Both the position numbers and the translations under genes were made by a program. The notes beneath the pieces are model-generated. The model saw only the letters and a list, made by a program, of their open reading frames with translations, made no database searches and was not told the DNA's origin. From Talpa occidentalis (taxonomy: Eukaryota > Chordata > Mammalia > Eulipotyphla > Talpidae): DNA of 64,000 nucleotides. Position 1 is the first letter of the stretch. Each line of letters opens with the position of its first letter. Below are positions 1-11,240 of this stretch, in pieces. The stretch spans positions 69,485,683-69,549,682 of the forward strand of contig NW_023601433.1 of NCBI RefSeq assembly GCF_014898055.3, given 5' to 3'.

Positions 1-1477
1 AATCTTTCCACACAAAGGTTTCATACTCAGAGCTCGTCTGAGGGATGGTTGCCTTCTCACCACGTCAGGGACGGCAGCTATTGGTGGTTTTCTGTGGGTG
101 TGTTTACATAACACTGACTCCTTTCCATTATTTGCAAATGTGGACAGTGAGTAGATGTCACTTTCCCTTTTCCTGAAGTTGCATCATTTCACGTGAAGGA
201 GTGATAAACAATTTGGTCCTTCTTTCCATGAGAGACTTGAAAGGCATGGCCAACAACTCTACCCCACTTCTTGGAGGGGGATGAAAGTATCATTTGCCTT
301 ATTGAATGCCTGTGACCTCCTGCCTAAATCCTCTTGCAGCTGCCGTGGCTCCATGTGTGGTCTGCCTCGTGGGGAGGCGCGTGGCGGCCATCCTTTTGCA
401 GACACTGCCTACCTTCTCTCCCACCACTGCTCTGCTCTCGCAGCTAGAGGAATAGTTGTTTGTTTCCTGCCACGTAGGGGTTGTTCATCTCTCAAAGTTT
501 CTTTTCCCAGCTAAGAGAAGTTTTCTGTTGTCAGATTTACAGGTTCACCGAAGTGACACACAAAGGTATGTTAGGATGAGGTTACTAATTGGCCAAGAGA
601 CAGGATGTCATTATTTGTTTGCTTGTTTGTTGAAGCAGAAAACCTGAATTTCGTTCTGTTAGAACTGACAATGCCCTAAGGTGTACACCTGCACACTCAC
701 CAGAATCAGGTCTGTAATCATCTCTTCTTCTATTTGTAGCTTGAAGAAGAAAGTCAAACCTTATGGATGGGACAATCAGGTTAAACCAGAGGTTTTCTAT
801 CAGTGGCAAGTTTATGACCCTCCCTGAATGACATTTAACAATTCTAGAGACATTCTTGTTTGTCAAAAGTTGGGGGGCGGGGGCGGTACGGCTGGAGGGC
901 TGGCATCTAGGGGGTGGAGGCCAGGGTACTGTTAAACATCCTAGAACGCAATGGACAAACTTCCATGAAGAAGAATTTTTCTGGCCGAGAACGTCAAGGG
1001 CCAAGGCTAAGGAGCCTGTTATAAACCAATCCCAGCTACTAATTTTGCTCCACCGCAATGTAGACTATGCTCTCTATTCCTCATGTTCTCTTTCTTCCTT
1101 TTCCTCTCTCTCTTTTTCCCCTCCCTCTCTCCTCTACCCCCTCCCCCATCACACTGCACACATGTTGCTCCCTTACTCAGCATCAGCGCCATGAAAATGA
1201 GGAGCCAGACCTTTGTCAGAAGCCGCTAACCGGGACCTGCACACAAATAGGCTCTGGGAAAACTTCCTTGCACCTGCCTGACAGTTCAGCAAAATGTTTT
1301 AAGACAAACCAAGCTACTCTTCTAAGATACACTCCCACCATCTAAACAGAAGGCCAGGGAGAGAGGGAGACACAGGCCGAGACATGGTGCATGGGGGAAG
1401 ACTCCCCATCGCACCCTTGTGAGGACCTCAGTGTTGACTCCTGTCTCTGGTTTGCTTCTCCTCCAAATCCCCTGCAG
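1..1477. other. KIAA1217: KIAA1217 intron, upstream part
   Basis: This stretch lies upstream of the first recognisable exon. It holds no coding exon I can support. A G-rich patch lies near 873-925 and a long pyrimidine-rich tract near 1079-1150. The open frames here are short and have no protein-like composition. Confidence 0.6.
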
Positions 1478-1608
1478 TGAGCTGGAAGACTTTGTTGAAG
1501 ACTTGAAGAAGGACTCTGCATCAGCTGGTCGGGTGGTTACCCTAAAAGATGTGGAAGATGGGGCTTTCCTCCTGAGGCAAGTGGGAGAGGCTGTAGCTAC
1601 CCTGAAAG
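1478..1608 (+). CDS. KIAA1217: KIAA1217 coding exon (first in window)
   Basis: This exon is bounded by cctgcag upstream and gtgagc downstream. It opens with the last base of a split codon and encodes ELEDFVEDLKKDSASAG, then a helical stretch ending VATLK. The acidic, helical composition matches the conserved coiled-coil part of sickle tail (SKT), a large cytoplasmic scaffold related to SRCIN1/p140Cap. It ends in phase 1 and joins the next exon in frame. The identification rests on recalled similarity to the human protein. Confidence 0.9.
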
Positions 1609-2090
1609 GTGAGCTTCTCCTTGAAGGGCGAAGTCTGAAGGGTGTCTCCTGGGGTGTTTAAGAATCTGTCAGATAGTGAAAGAGACATTCATGCATTCAT
1701 GCAAGTATTCATCAAACGCCTCCATGTACCAGGCACTGTTCTAGGCACTTGGGATACATAACTGAACAAAACAGGCAAATGTGCCTGTCTTCTTGCAGCT
1801 TGGTACTAAAAGATTTAGTACTAAATGTTACTTGTCACGACTTCTCTTTGCTGGGCTCTTATGTGTGCTGTGCCACTAAAGATCAGCCAAAGGGACAGCA
1901 GCTGATCTTATCCCAGATACACAGACAGGACGCCCAAGGTCATGTTCAACCCAGCTCTGATGCCCAGCTGCCTCCTGAAGAAGTGCAGACAGCACTGTAC
2001 TTGATGACCCCTAGCCAGTGGCAGTGGGGGCAGGGGGCTTGCTCTTCTGGCTTTTTCTCTGACAACTCAACAGCTGCTTTTGGCCTGCAG
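1609..2090. other. KIAA1217: KIAA1217 intron with ancient repeat fragment
   Basis: Around 1690-1800 the text resembles the widespread MIR/L2-type fragment that includes ccaggcactgttctaggcac. Nothing else is recognisable. Confidence 0.5.
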
Positions 2091-2238
2091 GAGAATTTCC
2101 AACCTTACAAAACAAGATGCGAGCCATTCTGCGCATCGAAGTGGAGGCCGTGCGCTTCCTAAAGGAGGAGCCGCACCGGCTGGACAGCCTCCTGCAGAGA
2201 GTACGGGGCATGACAGACACCCTGACCACACTGCGGAG
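2091..2238 (+). CDS. KIAA1217: KIAA1217 coding exon
   Basis: The acceptor is tggcctgcag and the donor is gtaact. The exon encodes EFPTLQNKMRAILRIEVEAV followed by a helical, charged run to TDTLTTLR. This is the most protein-like patch of the coiled-coil region in this part of the gene. It enters in phase 1 and leaves in phase 2, matching both neighbours. No in-frame stop is present. Confidence 0.92.
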
Positions 2239-4789
2239 GTAACTGGGCTTCCTAGAGGCTCACAGAGTCAGGGGCCAGGTGATGGGAACATTGAGGGGCC
2301 AGTGTCTGGACTCCAGGCTGCTTCTCTATGCCTGGGATCTTTCTCTAGAGCTGTGGTGTGTCACATCTTACTTCCAGTGTCCTGGGGAGAAGCTGGGACT
2401 CCCTCCCTGCCCTTGAATATTCTCTTGCAGTGTATCTTGAGGTGCTTAGTCTTCAGGACAGGTTGCTGTATTTAGCACATCCTAGGGCTTAAAATTAGTA
2501 AACACAGCAAGCACATTTTAAAAAATCATTTGAAGGCGGTTCTTTTTAATAAGTTTTTGAAGTTGAAGAATGGATCAGAATATATTTTATTCATCTCCTT
2601 TATTTTAGTTGCACAGATGACTTTAGTTAGTGGAAATAAAGCCTGTCATGAATGACCTATTGAAAGAGTATCCAAGAAGTTGTTAGTTCCATCTAGAAAG
2701 GAAAAATGAAGCCCCTTGAGTGGTACAAACCAGTCCCCATTACCTGTCCACCAAAGAGGTTCAGTGTGGTGGAAAGACTAATATAAATCACTAATTCATC
2801 CGTGACTTTCACTGCAAAGAAAATTCCAGAATGCCATACCATGTAAAAAGTGCTGACATACACACATATAGGATTTGTGTTGCAAAAAGCACTTCTCTAG
2901 TAGATGTCTCATTCCATCACACACTCTGCCTTTGGGTGACAAATGTCTTTCTTCTCAGCACAATGGGAACAACAGCTTACACTGAAGAGTGCGCCTACGC
3001 AGTAGGGCACTGAACTTTACATGTTTTAGTTCCACTGGTCTCAGCTAAGAACCTGATAGAGCAGGAATTGTTGTTTCTACTTTATAGGTAGAATTGGGGG
3101 TTGGAGAGAGCAGAGATGTTTGGGATGTGAACCAATATTGACTCTAGAGTTTGGTTGTTTGTGACCTCACAATCAGCCCATCAGCAATAGTAGGACATTC
3201 TCTCTGTTCCAGCTTGATGCTGAGTGTTAAGAATGTCATACTACACAAGACATAAAATATATATGGCCCCTGCCTTTATAAAACTTCCTCTCTCACATGA
3301 AAAATGGACATGCTTACCAAAAATAATTTATCAGTACCTTCCAACAATGACACCCCCTGAGTTTTCAGTTTTTTAATAGAACTAGTAAGTTGCAGGGAAA
3401 TCACCAATTCTTGAACCAAATTTGAAAGTAGATCACAAAAAAAACTTTCATATGAAACACTTCCTTGGGAAAATTTTTTATCACTGTAATTATTTGATCA
3501 GATTTCTAAAAGAAACAAATGTGCCAGTTGACTTTTAAATGAATTATTAATAATAAGAAGCAAGTGAGATTTTTCTAGTAGAGATGACCTCAAAAACAAA
3601 CCCTTTTTGAGATGCTATTACCACAAAGTAACTGTATAATCACCTTCATAAGTTCCAGGATGCCCAAGGAAGTCTGAATTAAAACAACAGTGGTGTCCTC
3701 CTGCAGAAACCACTTCTGACTGAGGACAGGAAGAAATTGTACCTGAATTACATTTTCTCCTAGTTTCACCAATTTTAACTGGATGGCATGATCTCCCAGT
3801 AGGATAAAAATCTGTTCAAAGAATTCTTCATTAAGCTCTTACCTAAAGGTAGCATGCATCTGCAAAGCCTAACACAAACCACCTTATTAAGTAGAAAGAG
3901 ATAGTGAGCTGGAAGGTAACACTGGCAGCATTTCTCCCTTCTCTTCCCCAAAGGACATTTGAGTTAGCCAAGTGATAAAGCTCAGTATTTGGCTTATCGC
4001 CAGAGAATGCAATTTCTAAAAAAAAAAAAAAAATGGGATTGTGTGTTTTTAATGGGATAGGACTCTATCTCATAAAGACTCAGTGGTAAGGATGATAAAG
4101 CCACTTAAATAACTTTAAAAATAAAAATAAAAGAGGTTTTAGCTGCCACCAGACTGCTCATCACAAGCCTTTACCCTGTTAATTTTTTCTTGGTATCTTC
4201 TGTGTATAATGTGCTATATTTAGCAATGTGGAAGACATAAGGGAGAAGAAATATGCGCACCAGACCCCCAAGGACATCCGTGTGTCCTTACATCCTAGCA
4301 GATAAAGCAGTTGGCAGTCACATTTCAGAACAACCACGGGCCTTGGGAAGATGATGAAGTGGTTTGTTGTGTGTTGATTTGAGGTGCCAGAAGGATATCC
4401 AAGCAGAGCTATCCCACTAGGCACTTAGAAATATGAATTGAAATTCAGGAGACAGATTAAGAAGGGGATTCCCTGCCTAGCTTGGAGAGGGAGAGAAGAG
4501 GGTAGATTTAGAACTGGAATTTGGCTTCATGAAGATTATTGAAAATGGAAGTCATGGCATGGTGGTATGAGAGAGAAAGGAGGGAACAGATCCTTGGGGA
4601 ACTTTAAGGACTGGAAGGCAAGGGAGATAAAGTTAAATAGCAAAAGAAACAGAGAAGTAAGTAGCAGAGGAGAGTCAGGGCATGCAATGGCTTTTTTCAA
4701 ATCAGGAAGAGAGAGAACATTTTAGTAAGAAGAGAATGAGGGACTAGTTAAAAATTGTAAAATAAGTACCATGTTTAACTTTGTCGTAA

Positions 4790-4965
4790 ATATAACTTTA
4801 CATTAATCATATCATCTACCCCTGAGGAAGACATCATTATCATCATCATGTTTTATAGAGAAGTATCTGAGGCTCAAAAACACAACCTTCCCAACATTGT
4901 AGATCTAGAACATGGTAGAACTAATACCAGACACAGGCCTGGTGACACCAAAGACCATATCTTTT
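4790..4965 (-). repeat. MIR-like SINE fragment
   Basis: The plus strand reads like a degraded reverse MIR: a trinucleotide run at about 4829-4848, then tttatagagaagtatctgag, then text comparable to the end of reverse MIR where the lost-specificity 'aactaataccagacacaggc' lies. Identity is by eye only. Confidence 0.55.
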
Positions 4966-4996
4966 CTACTGCAACATGGGTAGAGATGGACAAATA

Positions 4997-5077
4997 TTGG
5001 GTTGTCAGAAAAGTCATGATGTGTTTTTTTTTTTATTTTTCAAGCAAAAATGCATCATGATTTTTCTGACAACCCAA
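4997..5077. mobile_element. Mariner-type palindromic MITE (81 bp)
   Basis: The two ends are inverted repeats of about 25 bp with one mismatch, beginning ttgggttgtcagaaaa. The flanks are TA on both sides (4995-4996 and 5078-5079), the target-site signature of Tc1/mariner elements. Only a short T-rich loop separates the arms, so there is no transposase. Size and shape resemble the primate MADE1 family, but the sequence differs. An RNA copy would fold into a near-perfect hairpin. Confidence 0.85.
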
Positions 5078-5665
5078 TAGCATCGAATGGCCCCAAAAAA
5101 GCAGAGCAGGTGAGCACTAACCCAGTTGTTGATCTTGCACAAAGACTTTGTTGAGTCCAGATGGGGAAGTCTTATGGCACCAGAACTACAAGAGCAAGCA
5201 GAGGGAAATTAGAATGTAAACTACACTCCTAGGTGTTAGACAATGAAAGTAGGAGAGTTTGGAGGGTCTAGGAAGCTATAAGGGGTTAGTACTGAGCACT
5301 TTGGAGAGACTTCCAAGCCAGGATTTGGTGAGAAGCCATTGTTAGAATCATATGACCACTTCATGGCACCACAACCCAATAGTGACAGAATCACATCAGT
5401 CTGCCCAAAACAATGTTAGTGGGAAGGGAAAGACAAGGCATCTCCTGAGAAAAAGATGGAGCAAGCAGTGTCAGAAATAATTGGGAGACAATTCAAAGTG
5501 TCTAGGAAGTTGCTATGGAAACCCTCAACCCTGAGCTGCAACCTCTGCATTTTATAAACTTTGGGTTTTGTGGCATTTTTTTGCCGGGCTTTGGGATGAC
5601 ATTGCATGGAAGTCTACCACAATACTGGTTCTAACGTTAATAATGCTCTGCATGGTTTTTCCCAG

Positions 5666-6098
5666 ACATGTCACTGACGGGCTCTTAAAAGGAACAGATG
5701 CAGCTCAGGCCGCGCAGTATGTCGCCATGGAGAAAGCCACAGCCGCAGAAGTCCTGAGGAGCCAGGAGGAGGCAGGCCAGGCCCTCCATGGCACAGGTGT
5801 CCCTGGCGATGTGAAGTCCGAAGTGGTGCCCCTGACGGTTCATCACGCACAGAGCGCACCTGTGGTCATCCAGCCCTCTCAGCACTCCACAGCCCTGCTG
5901 AACCCGGCCCAGCATGGGCCTGCGGGTCCTCACCCGACCAGCCCTCCCACCGTCACACAGGACGTGACCTCTGCTCTGCAGTCGACGGCACAGGCGCCCC
6001 AGTCCCCACAGATGCCCATGAATGGCTCCGCCATGCAGTCCTTGTTCATTGAGGAAATCCACAGTGCGAGTGCCAAGCACAGGGCCGTGTCTATTGAG
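5666..6098 (+). CDS. KIAA1217: KIAA1217 coding exon (433 bp)
   Basis: The acceptor is tttttcccag and the donor is gtagag. The exon starts by completing an Arg codon and encodes HVTDGLLKGTDAAQAAQYVA, then a long Pro/Ser/Thr/Gln-rich low-complexity stretch, closing with SLFIEEIHSASAKHRAVSIE. The composition suggests a disordered linker between the helical region and the following charged helix. It leaves in phase 0. Its size in bases is not a multiple of three, so skipping it would shift the frame. Confidence 0.92.
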
Positions 6099-6193
6099 GT
6101 AGAGACTTATTTACATTCTTCATTACCCATGTTTCATTAAGTAGTGTACCTTGCGGTTAGTCTGGTTGTAGACACAGTGCGCAAGCGTGAGTG

Positions 6194-6214
6194 AACACAC
6201 ACACACACACACAC
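6194..6214. repeat. CA dinucleotide microsatellite
   Basis: About ten CA units follow the exon by roughly 100 bp. Confidence 0.9.
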
Positions 6215-6313
6215 TTACCAAAGATCTGTGTTTCCCAGAAAGAGAGAGAGCACGTGCATCCGTGATAGTTCATTCTCAAAGATGGACTTTTTTTGAGTTA
6301 CTTTTTCTTTTTT

Positions 6314-6388
6314 TTGTAATATTAATTTATTTTCTTATATTGTTGTTAATTTTTGCACATTATTTGATTCCTCCCTTCAATCAAAGAT
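6314..6388 (-). repeat. LINE-like 3' end fragment, copy 1
   Basis: The text gttaatttttgcacattattt parallels gttcatttttgtacaatgttt at 57.7 kb and the reverse complement of tgtacaaaaatgaacaatga at 63.59 kb. All three also share flanking text. Confidence 0.55.
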
Positions 6389-7167
6389 GGACTTTTAAAA
6401 CTACCAGTGGGTTTCAATGACCAGATAAAAAAAGGCCACGAGATTTCAGAGATGGGCAGGGCACCTACGTGGAGGAAGGCAGGACTGTACTGTTTTGGTA
6501 TGTGTTGAACAACTGGCTCTCTGGTGGGAAAATTCCACCAGATTTATAGCTTTTGCCAATTTCTGTGGCGGGAAGACCACCATCATCCCTGACAAGTCAC
6601 AACGTGACATCTACAAGTCCAGTTGTGAGGAAATGTGCTGCCCTCTTGCCAGAGTTCTCTAAATAACCCCCCATCTTATAAGTAAGAATATGTGAAACAA
6701 AATCTGATAGCAAGTGATTCTTTAACAGAAGCAGAACTAAGACCTAGGATTCTTTGCTCCTAGTGAGTGTTCTGGTTTTTGTTTCTGTGTGAACTTCTCT
6801 TCTACAATGAAAACTGAATTTATAAAACAAAAACTGGGTTATAGGACACATACCTTTGAAGGCATATCCATGTCCCCTTTTATTAGTATTAGGAGAAGTA
6901 TGTAGTAAGTGCTCATTTAATGAATGAATTTGGGTTTCTGCACTTGCTTCTCTGTGTGTAAATATCACTTGAGTTTACATGGCACTTTGTAGAGCAGATA
7001 GCAGATGGCAGAGTCAGGTTTGTCTGATGTGCAGAAGTGTCCTTCAGCATAGAACCCAGAGTGTTGTTTTAACAACACTTTTCTGCATTATGCCATAAAA
7101 TCTCTAAACTATTAATGAACTTTTCTCTCTGGATTTTAAATGTTCTGTACTTGTGGTTTTCCTTCAG

Positions 7168-7351
7168 AAAGCAGAAAGGAAATGGGAAGAGAAGAGGCAA
7201 AATCTGGAGCACTATAATGGGAAAGAGTTTGAGAAACTTCTAGAAGAAGCTCAGGCTAATATTATGAAGTCAATTCCAAATCTGGAGATGCCTCCTGCTT
7301 CGGGCCCACAGCCGAAGGGTGAGGCTCCCATGGAGAAGATGGAACTTTCAG
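7168..7351 (+). CDS. KIAA1217: KIAA1217 coding exon
   Basis: The acceptor is tttccttcag and the donor is gtaagg. It encodes a highly charged helix beginning KAERKWEEKRQNLEHYNGKE and continuing through FEKLLEEAQANIMKSIPNLE, then a short Pro-rich tail. This matches the coiled-coil region of human SKT as I recall it. It enters in phase 0 and leaves in phase 1. The next coding exon starts with two bases that complete Glu. Confidence 0.93.
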
Positions 7352-7433
7352 GTAAGGTACTTACGCAGCTGTGTGGGCTTGCTACCTGCTGGCAGAACAG
7401 GACCAGGCTCTTCTTAAGAATCTTATAAAAATT

Positions 7434-7545
7434 GGGCCTCCCCTGGTGGCGCAGTGGTTGAGCGCTGGGCTGTGAGGCTGCCCGCAGCCTCTGCAGCACC
7501 GGTTTATTCCCCAGCCGCCGGCGAGGGTCCCACCAAAAAAAAAAA
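7434..7545 (+). mobile_element. tRNA-derived SINE, 3'-truncated, with target duplication
   Basis: Only the head survives: it starts gggcctcccctggtggcgca, keeps an A-box-like part, and ends at gagggtcccacc with an A tail. An exact 18-bp direct repeat (aagaatcttataaaaatt) flanks it at 7416-7433 and about 7546-7563. The perfect duplication points to a recent insertion. The missing body suggests a short source transcript or internal priming. Confidence 0.9.
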
Positions 7546-7994
7546 AAGAATCTTATAAAAATTTTAAATTAGAAGAACAAATGCTCAGGTGTTCTTATAG
7601 TGTCACTACTACTTCTTAACTATAACATAGCAAGGAAACTGCTCTGTGTTAAACCACTAGAACAATGCCCCATAAAGAAAAATTTAAATTCTTAGCTTCT
7701 GTATTTTCCATGAATTTATGACACTTCACAGCACCAGCTGGGAAAATTGAGACCTGAACTTAAAGCAACCGCTTTCTGTATACTGCAGAGAAAAAAATGC
7801 CAGCCTTTATGAGATCCCAGGGGGTATATTAGATCTCAAATAAAAATTGTATTATTTAAATCATAATTATCAGGTTATGTATTTACTCAACTAAGCCATG
7901 CAGGTTAAGCATCAGTGTGTCAGTAATAATACAGAATAACTATTTTTTTAAAATACACTAAAATCTCCAGCCAATTAAGATCATTCTGATTTTA

Positions 7995-8268
7995 TTTATT
8001 TTTTTAAAGATTTATTTATTTATGCATACAAGAACTGGGGTATAGGCCAGAGGTATGTGCGGGGTAATAGGATTCACCAGAGACAGAGTAGGGAACAGAA
8101 CAGGCGGATTGTAAAATACACTGCTGAGGGGAGCAGCGGGTGTGTCAGGAAAGGTGTGCAGCACCATGTGGGTAGCTACCTGGCCTGGGATTGAACTCAT
8201 GCTACAGTGGCTGTGGATAGCTTCATAGGTTGCATCTTTTATAACTCCTTGCACCACCAGGGAGGCCC
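7995..8268 (-). mobile_element. tRNA-derived SINE (family B)
   Basis: It reads tail-first on the plus strand (aaagatttatttatttatgc) and ends with ccaccagggaggcccc, the reverse of the head. The 13-bp target duplication cattctgatttta lies at 7982-7994 and 8269-8281. Confidence 0.92.
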
Positions 8269-9214
8269 CATTCTGATTTTAAAATGCCGTACAGAGACAT
8301 TATTTCACTTGCAATCCAGTGTCTCTCAAAGTCATCTTATCCAGTAACCAAGGTTAATTTGAGAAGGAATCCCCATTTGTCCAAGAACATTAAAGTGGAT
8401 ACTTTATAACCCCTGTAACACTCTCTTCCCAGGTGTTCATCCCCCAAAACTGCTCTAAAACTGCCCTAAACACTTCCCCTGAGTCTCTGCCAAGAGAGAC
8501 TGCACCTCCTTCCCAGTCTGAGAGCCCTCCTCATCACACACAGGGAGGGGTGGACCCTGGTGCTTGCCGTTCTGCTCTTACAAAAATGCTTTCCTGCCAA
8601 GGTTCCCATGGAGAATTTCTGATGGATGAAATGCTCCACCTCATTGCTTTTCTACCTTGCCTAATTCAACTCTCTCCATTAGTAATTCTCTTATATAGAC
8701 CTTTGATAATTTGTAATTATAAATAAATTCACATTGTTCCTTCTCATGATTGTACAAGAAAAATAATAACATTACATTTTGTGAACTTACCTAATTTGGG
8801 CTTTTTATTCTCTCAGATTAAAAAAATAGTAATGATTTTTTTAAATTCCATAAATTAGATTTACTGAGTTAAAATGTTCTTATTTTTTTCTTCATTTTTT
8901 TAACAATTGACCTGATCCCTTATCAAAGAGTCCACTAGTGGCACCAGAAATGTGGACGGCTATAACCCATTACGTGTATACATTAGTGTCTGTCATTTTT
9001 ATTTCTTCGTCATGAAACATTATTGTTTTATTTATTTTTTGCTTTTGCGGTAAAATTCTAAGCTTAATGTTTTTAAAACTACTGTGTTTCCTCCTGTGAG
9101 TTGTCTGACTACTTAGATAATGAGGGAGGATGGGTAGCTCCCCAAAAATCAGTGGAAAATTTAGAAGGTCATGGTCTCAGTCAATGTTAAAGAAAAATTG
9201 TTCACAGAGCTATT

Positions 9215-9960
9215 TGTTAAAAACCACAGGGAAGACTTTATTCGAGACTATTTCAGTAGGGGAGAGAGATTGAACTCAACTCCAAATATTATACAACATA
9301 TCAAGGACAGGGGCATTCTTGTTAAAGTTTAGCCAAGGACTTAAATGTCATGGCCAGGAAATGAAGAACTTGATTGGATATCAAGAGTGGGGAGAATCTT
9401 GCCAAACTGAATTAGCAGGATTCTTTACTAAAACTAGGGTCAGCAGACCAAGGGTAAGTTCTAATGGAGGAGTTGGTGAGAGGGTGTCTTCACCATCGCA
9501 CATATAAGGCGAGACGTGGGCCTAACTCCAGAGCTGGACATACCCTAAAAGGACTCAAAGTTGAGGAGGTCATCCCCAAACCAGACTGCTGGCTTAGGGA
9601 TCAGCTATATAAGTCCATGCTGCTAGAGTCAGTGACATGGTGCCCTCCTGCATGGACAGGAGCCGTCACTGCAGTAATCACTGGCATTTCACCCTGACGA
9701 TTTACCCAAGTCTTTATGGCAGCTTTAAGTGGAAACTTCTCAATAATCGCTTTTAAACAACTCTGTCTTGGTCACTCAGAAGAACAAACACACTAGGAAG
9801 GCCAAGCCCTGTCCGTGGAGACATTTGGCACCATGCCCAGTTGGAGGCCTAATACCCAATATCCAGTTCTACCACTTTTGTTAGCTCCTAGGCAGAGTGT
9901 TGGCAAAGGGCAGAAGTGAGGAATGTTGATAAAGGGCAGAAATGAGGCTGTTTGAGTTTT
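9215..9960 (-). mobile_element. Probable old LTR-type remnant
   Basis: The opening (cacagggaagactttattcg) resembles the antisense polyadenylation end of old mammalian LTRs. The rest is not protein-coding and not otherwise recognised. Limits are approximate and the class is unassigned. Confidence 0.3.
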
Positions 9961-10036
9961 GATTAAGAAATGTCTTTTTCTGAGAAAACTGAGCTGGGAT
10001 CTGTGTCTTTTAACTGTAGTGTTAATACTAATTCGT

Positions 10037-10306
10037 GGGGCCTCCCCTGGTGGCGTAGTGGTTGAGCGCTGGGCTGCAAAGTTGCCCGCAGCTTCTGTAG
10101 TGCCGGTTCAATTCCTGGCCACCGGGAGAGGGTCCCACATGGCGCGCAGACCTCTCCTGCCGCCCGCTGCTCCCCTCAGCAGTGTACTTCGTCAGTCTGC
10201 CTTTTCTGCTCCCCGCTCTGGCTCTGGTGAATTCTCTCACCCTCCCGCGCTTCTGACTGTTCCCAGTGCTTGCATAAATAGATAAATAAATCTTAAAAAA
10301 AAAAAA
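10037..10306 (+). mobile_element. tRNA-derived SINE (family A)
   Basis: The full-length copy begins gggcctcccctggtggcgta and has the B-box-like ggttcaattcc, a CT-rich body and an A-rich tail. The target duplication is tactaattcgt at 10026-10036 and tactgattcgt at about 10307-10317, with one mismatch. Confidence 0.93.
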
Positions 10307-10624
10307 TACTGATTCGTAATTCTCTCATTTCTGACTTGCTGCCTCCTTTCAACGAGCAGGGAGACTTTTCAAATCACATAACCATGATCAAAAAAGTCTA
10401 CGTTCTCATGGCTTTGTTCTCTATTCCCATCTGCCTCCCTCTTTTGCTCTGGTCCTTCCTTGGTCAGGCCTCACTCCGGCATCCCTGCATGAATCCCTCC
10501 ACCTAAAGTAATCTTCAGACTTGGGGGATGAGGGCTTTGGAGGCCATGTAGGATTCTCTGGATTTCCCTTAGGCTCTGATCCTTCCTTTTTCCAAATAAT
10601 ACTCAACTTTTTTATATAAGAAGA

Positions 10625-10830
10625 AATTTAATAACAACAGCTAATATTTGCATAGCCTTTACAATAAACCAATCACTGTCCCAAACCTTTTATGTATATT
10701 AAGTCATTTAATCCTCAGAACACCAGAGTATAAATGACACAATCATTTAACAGATAGGGAAGACAGAGTGGGGTTAATTAACTTGTGCAAGGTCTTTCCG
10801 GGATTTCAAGCCAGTAGGGCTTCAGGGTAA
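10625..10830 (-). repeat. MIR SINE fragment
   Basis: Text such as attaagtcatttaatcctca, followed by a degraded aggtctttccgggatttcaa, follows the reverse MIR consensus as I recall it. Confidence 0.65.
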
Positions 10831-10898
10831 TTGCACTTATGGAGACAATAGAGAAATTTTCAAGTCAGATTGCATTAAACTTAAAAATACACTGAACT

Positions 10899-11177
10899 GG
10901 GCCTCCTTGGTGGTGCAAGGGGTTAAGTCTCAGCACTATGAAGCTATCGGTAGCCACTACAGCCTGAGTTCCATCCCTGGCCAGGGAGCAACCCACATGG
11001 TACAGCAGACCTCTCCTGTCTCGCCCACTGCTCCCCTCAGCAGTGTATTACAGTACATCTGCCTGATCTGCTCCCCACTCTGCCTCTGGTGAATCCTCTC
11101 ACCCCCCACCCCATACCTCTGGCCTACACCCCCATTCTTGTATGCATAAATAAATTAAATAAATCTTTAGAAAAAAT
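10899..11177 (+). mobile_element. tRNA-derived SINE (family B)
   Basis: The head is ggcctccttggtggtgcaag and the internal text actatgaagctatc is typical of family B. The tail contains ataaataaattaaataaatc. The target duplication is actgaact on both sides. It lies about 65 bp upstream of the next KIAA1217 exon, close to where its branch point would be. Confidence 0.92.
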
Positions 11178-11240
11178 GCACTGAACTTTCTGGACATTAT
11201 CTGAAATAAGATGATTGTGCAATGGCCCCATATTTTCCAG

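Larger units (their letters stand above)
2239..5665. other. KIAA1217: KIAA1217 intron with MIR and a mariner MITE
   Basis: This intron of about 3.4 kb is AT-rich. It contains a MIR-like fragment near 4790-4965 and the palindromic element at 4997-5077. A faint ancient-repeat match lies near 3200-3310. I see no exon in it. Confidence 0.6.
6099..7167. other. KIAA1217: KIAA1217 intron with CA repeat and LINE-like tail
   Basis: The intron has a short CA microsatellite at about 6194-6214. At about 6314-6388 it has a fragment homologous to the LINE-like 3' tail seen again at 57.7 kb and 63.5 kb. The remainder is unremarkable. Confidence 0.55.
7352..11240. other. KIAA1217: KIAA1217 intron with four SINEs and a probable LTR
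   Basis: This 3.9-kb intron holds lineage SINEs at 7434, 7995, 10037 and 10899, a MIR-like fragment near 10625-10830, and LTR-like text at about 9215-9960. No extra exon is supported. Confidence 0.6.

Noticed and set aside
585..1058. A 157-codon minus-strand open frame
   Set aside because: No motif, no codon pattern and no splice context. It overlaps intron sequence only.
4829..4848. A trinucleotide TCA run as a possible CRISPR-like or regulatory repeat
   Set aside because: It is a short microsatellite within a MIR-like fragment. CRISPR does not apply to a mammalian locus.
5685..6080. A 131-codon minus-strand open frame
   Set aside because: It is antisense to a KIAA1217 exon.
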